DNA of 64,000 bases from Nageia nagi (Eukaryota; Pinophyta). The stretch is taken from the NCBI GenBank assembly GCA_050084985.1, contig JBITNC010000001.1:204724001-204788000 (forward strand). Direction: 5' to 3'. Below are positions 59,489-64,000 of the stretch, in pieces. The position numbers and the translations under genes are program-made. The notes under the pieces were generated by a model, which saw only the letters and a program-made list of their open reading frames with translations, had not been told where the DNA came from and made no database searches. Numbering within the stretch: the first letter of the stretch is position 1; the number at the start of each line of letters is the position of its first letter.

Positions 59489-62330
59489 ATGAATGTAGAT
59501 GATGCATATGTGGAAGAGGAGACTATGATTGTAGAAGCTTTAGATCCACCTATCAATATCAATCCACCAAGAATGTTTGCTAATCCACCTTTTGAAATGA
59601 ATCCATTAGGTATGTCTTCAGATCCACCTTTGAAAATGGAAGGTAATATATTACATAATTTTCCTAAAGATAAGCTTTTATCTCAGAGGCATATAAGAAT
59701 AGTTGCAAGTAATATACATGAGGAATATTTCAAAGATAAAGATTTAGGAATTCAATGTTAACTCATGTTGCAATTAATGAGAATGTAAAAAATTAGAAAA
59801 GTAATGAAAACCTTAACAGTTTATGTGAAATCAAACAAGGAATATGAATGCCTTACACAAGTTGTTTCTACTATTGCTAGTGCCATTAGTTCTATTAGAA
59901 AAAAAGTAGATCTAAAGATAAGAATGTGGCACGATGAGCTATAATAATTGTTTTAGTAAGCAAAACAACCTTAGACTAAAGAAAGGTTAGTTACTTGTTC
60001 GATGTGAGTCATAAAACTTTGCAAAGGGCTTTAAAGAGAAGAGAAATGATTGAAAGTGATCCAATCAACTAATGTTGGAGTTATAGTGGTAGAATCTCAA
60101 GGTATGACATGAAATTGACTAGTGAGATCAAGGCTATAACTGAAAAACTTTGGCATTAAAACTTGGGTCAAATTAAATCTTGGGTCAAAAGATCATGAAT
60201 ATCATCTAAAACACCTACTAGATATGACTCAAATTGAATTGTATCAACAATTTGTAGAAGAGGGAATGTTTAAACCATTTAATATTGAAATAATTCAAAG
60301 ATCATTTAAGAAATGCAAACCTTGGTATGTCAAAATTAATAAGGAAAGAGTAGCATGTTGTTGCAAAACTCATATACAATTTCAATATTATTATGATGAT
60401 TTTTAAAACATAAGTGGAAAGTTGCATATTGATGTTTTGAGGCAAGAATGTGATATTCATATACCACTTGAAACCATCAAGAAGTTTATAGCAAGTTTAC
60501 TTTGTCCACCTCCTCATGAGAAATCATTTTATTTAAATACATGTATTCAGGACAATATGATAGATGTTAGAACTTTTCATTACTAGGATATTGTATGGAT
60601 GAAATTAATATGCATGAATTTGGACAAGATGTGGATGTTAGAATATTCAATAATGTTGAATATAATTTGAAAGATGGAAAAATTGGAAAGCGTGTTGATT
60701 TGATCACTAAAAGCATCAAAGTGCATACATTCATGGATGATTTTAAGATAAAGTATCTACCAAAATATGTGAAACACTCCCAATATGCTAGATGGATTGA
60801 TAGTCAATTTCATTAATGTAGAAACACATTTTTGGTTAGAACTATATTATTAGTTGTTGACTTCGTCAAAAATTATGCTCTTAAACCATAAGAAGAAATT
60901 CAGTCTCAATAATATAATTTAGTTTAAGTTGCCATTTTCATCCATATTATATATAAACATGCAGATGATAGTACTAAAGATAATAGAAAAGTTTTGAGGG
61001 AGTACCATTTCTATGTAAGTGATAATCAATTACACTCATTAGAGTTTGTCCAATATTTTTTAAGGTATTTTACAATAATTTGGATAAAAGAGAAATTCAA
61101 ATTGCAAAACATTTCATATGTTCAGATAAATGTATGGGATAATTTAAAAATTAATGAATGTTTTATTGGCTAACTAGGGTTTATAAAGAAAAAAATATCA
61201 AATATATATGGAGTTTTATTAAAGCAAGACATGGTAAAGGAGAACATGATGGAACAAGTGCATGTGTTAAAAGAGATCTTACTAGAGAGCAACTAAAATT
61301 TGGTGATGTAAGTAAATTTAAAGATGCCTATGATATTGTGGAATGGTGTAGTACAACATTATCTATAAGATCAAGTGAGTATTCTACAATTCAATGATAC
61401 TTTTGGTTAGTTGAAGAAGATAATATTATGAATCATATTGATTGTGATACAATCAATGGATCAACAAAGTGACATTCATTGAAGAGTTAAAAAAACAAGC
61501 ACTTGGACTATATGGATAAGGGAGCTTGCATGTTTTTGTGAGACTTTTATTGTTGGTGATTTAGAATCATGTGGAAATATAGAATGGATTGACAAATGGA
61601 AATAAAGATATTTGACACCTTCACAAGCCCATGATGATCAATAATAAACAATAATTAAACATGAACTATTTGTATCAGAAGACTGGTTATATTTCAAACC
61701 TTATATAAGAAGGTAATTTTTAAATTCAATTTATTTATATTCTTGAAAATGTACATATGATTTTAATATATAAATTATGTTAGTTTCATACATTGAACAC
61801 TTTAAATTGATATAAATTTTATTATATGACATGGGTATGTTATTGTTGCACTTGAAGGGAATGAAGAGGGAATAGGGTATTTGCTAGCTTGATGTGTTGA
61901 GAAAAAATATAAGCTAACTCAACCTCAATGTGATGATGATGGATTTCTTTATCCAACAAGTTCATATATGTGTGTTTCTCAAGGGCACTTATTATCTACT
62001 CTCTAGATATTTCTTTAGATTATTTTTCATCTTTTCCAAATTTTGATAATGATGGATAAATCATGGTTATATATAATAGGTTATGTGGTGGTTATTAGCA
62101 CATGTCTATGAAAATATTTTACTAGGCAAGTAATTGGTTTTCCTACATTTGAAGATTATGAAATAAGTAAGAAGATTAAACATTACTCACATTTGATATT
62201 GGTAACAAATATCAAACTATTCATATATAGAGGGAGGCCTTTGAATAGAGTGTTGTGGACCCTTTGATTGGATGATCATGAGATGATTATAGATGCATTA
62301 CAAAAAAAGAGGATGTAGATGGTATAATAG
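59489..62330 (+). pseudogene. Broken transposase-like gene of a family I cannot name
   Basis: Coding pieces in order: a Pro-rich N-terminus (59489-59761, NPPRMFANPPFEMNPLGM); a helix-turn-helix-like stretch (about 59990-60055, YLFDVSHKTLQRALKRREMI); ELYQQFVEEG, QRSFKKCKPWYVKINKE and VACCCKTHIQFQYYYDDF (60236-60405); INMHEFGQDVDVRIF (60600-60645); YVKHSQYARWIDSQFH (60768-60816); LVVDFVKNYAL with an Asp at 60859-60861; SDKCMG then FKN and FYWL (Asp at 61125-61127); ARHGKGEHDGTSACVKRD (61224-61277); DLESCGNIEWIDKWK-like wording (61559-61604); and CVEKKYKLTQPQCDDDGF-like wording (about 61890-61950). The spaced acidic residues suggest a DDE/D nuclease, but that is inference. Stops and frameshifts are numerous. 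Confidence 0.6.
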
Positions 62331-62630
62331 ATTGAAAAATAAAGGTAAGCTTAAACAATGGATTATTTTAATTTTTTTAATTAAATACAATTATGTTATA
62401 TATATTTTACTCATATTCCCTTTCATGTTTTATTGATAGTTGTAAGGAGAGGATGCATACAAGTACATCACTATTTTGAATCATTAAACAGTGTCTCTTG
62501 ACACCAAATATCATTTTGAAAATTTGTACTAGAAGATCGTGAATATGATATATAATTTGTGACCTGTATATATTGCATGATGATATTTAATTAAGGCTAT
62601 ATTATATTATGATATTTATATTTGAATATG

Positions 62631-62636
<6 letters not shown>

Positions 62637-62680
<44 letters not shown>
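62637..62680. repeat. (TG)n microsatellite
   Basis: Twenty-two uninterrupted TG units, preceded by a short TA run. Confidence 0.98.
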
Positions 62681-62683
<3 letters not shown>

Positions 62684-63432
62684 TGATTTATGATATGTTA
62701 AGTTACCCTAAATTTTAAACCCTAAACCCTTACTATGTTATAGATTATCTAATAGTATTGACATTGCTCAATCTTAGGTAGTTAAATGATCTATTACATT
62801 AATACAAATAGTTGATTAGTTGATAACATGTTGCATTGATACAAATAATTGATGATATTGTAATTAAATATGGGTGATATTATTATTTTCATTATGTTTC
62901 CTTTATTTGTATTAATGGTCCTACTCATTTATAAGTGCATGAGAATGGGAACATTGAATTCGTAGTATGAGCATATATTTACAAGAGCATTCTATTAGGG
63001 TATCAAACATGAACATACGAGTCTATTCCATTGTAAATAAAGATGTCACCACAAGAAAACGTTGAGTATTAGCATAGATGTAATCATTATCCTTAGTTAT
63101 GATATGATTAATGAATTTTTGAGTATAGGACATATTTATAATTACTTGTTGTTATATGAAATAACTTACCAAATTGCAAGAATATATGCATGAAACATAT
63201 ATATATACACAAGCCCTAATATATGTGAGCAACATGCAAAACAATAATGGATTATAGTTGTCTTGTAAATTTATCAGCTTACTATATAAATTATTATAGT
63301 TGTCGTATGTACATTTTTATATTTCCATGGGCATAATGTAATGTGTGAATATTTATTTCATTTTTTATTGGCACTCTTTTTTATATCATGGTATGGTAGG
63401 CATTTTTACCTAATAAGATAAGACATGAAAGT

Positions 63433-63463
<31 letters not shown>

Positions 63464-64000
63464 TATATATCAAATTTATGTTTTTGTTTATATTTGGATT
63501 TAATTAAAGGTGGAAAGGTAATGTAAGTTCATATACTTTGAATTTGGATGTAATTAATATAAGTTCATTCAAAAACACTTAAACAACCTAAATAAAATAC
63601 AACCTTAATGAAATTTACAACAAAGTAATGAAATATAATTTATAATGTACAAATTTAAAGGTGGATACTTACTTTCAATTTAATGTGAACATAAAACTTT
63701 AAGGTGGATTAATGTTCATACAACATAAATTAATGACTTAAGGTAAAGTATGTAACAAAATACTATACATACTATATATATATATAAGCATGTATATATC
63801 AATCCATCAACATACATCAATGTAGATCAAAATATAAATACATTTATATCAGTTCTAATATGGAAACTAGGTATACACACATGTACTTGATAACATGTAC
63901 TAGAGTATCAAAATAATAAGAATATACATATAGTTCATGATCTAGTCCAAATGTACTCATAAAACAAAAATGCACATCTATAAATCCATCCACCTATATA
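62681..64000. other. AT-rich sequence with short TA repeats, no gene seen
   Basis: Contains (TA)n at about 63433-63461 and shorter TA runs near 63202 and 63774. No coding frame or repeat edge was recognised. Confidence 0.4.

Noticed and set aside
62717-62730. Telomere-like AAACCCTAAACCCT
   Set aside because: Only two units of the plant telomere repeat. Such short matches arise by chance in AT-rich DNA and no longer array is near.

Overview
This window looks like a piece of a large, repeat-rich seed-plant nuclear genome. The evidence is low GC, plant-type spliced exons, Ty1/copia and Ty3/gypsy retrotransposons with plant-type primer sites, long introns, and heavy mutational decay of almost every element. 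A conifer or other gymnosperm is my best guess, but that is inference from the style of the repeats. No prokaryotic features, CRISPR array, rRNA or functional tRNA gene was seen.

Layout: 1-7.4 kb is old repeat material. It holds an array of hairpin motifs (about 420-1350), a decayed ORF (1526-2222), a 58-71 bp tandem repeat (about 3010-3480), an exon-like CxxC segment (about 3945-4168) and an antisense LINE remnant. From 8029 to 10236, on the minus strand, lie seven clean exons coding the first 298 residues of a plant fimbrin (actin-bundling protein). It is the only ordinary host gene recognised, and its remaining exons are not visible in the window.

From 11572 to 33754 lies one Ty3/gypsy element (G1, Tat-like, dual RNase H) swollen to 22 kb by three younger insertions: a non-autonomous LTR element in gag (I1, 12839 to about 15870), an antisense gypsy in the RT region (G2, 18972-24500), and a nearly intact copia element in the second RNase H (Copia-1, 25573-30695, TSD GAATC). 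G1 is itself flanked by direct copies of a sequence of about 209 bp. From 35875 a second Tat-like element (G3) begins. It is split by an antisense copia (Copia-2, 36904-45423). A third (G4, 52318 to about 58250) carries a solo LTR (55948-57141, TSD ATTTA). Between G3 and G4 is a decayed antisense gene that may contain a plant-mobile-domain segment. At 59.5-62.3 kb is a broken but recognisable transposase-like gene of a family I cannot name. The last 1.6 kb is AT-rich with microsatellites.

No element appears able to move on its own. All polyproteins carry stops, frameshifts or altered catalytic residues. The best preserved is Copia-1: equal 405-bp LTRs, a perfect TSD, and an intact YVDD box.
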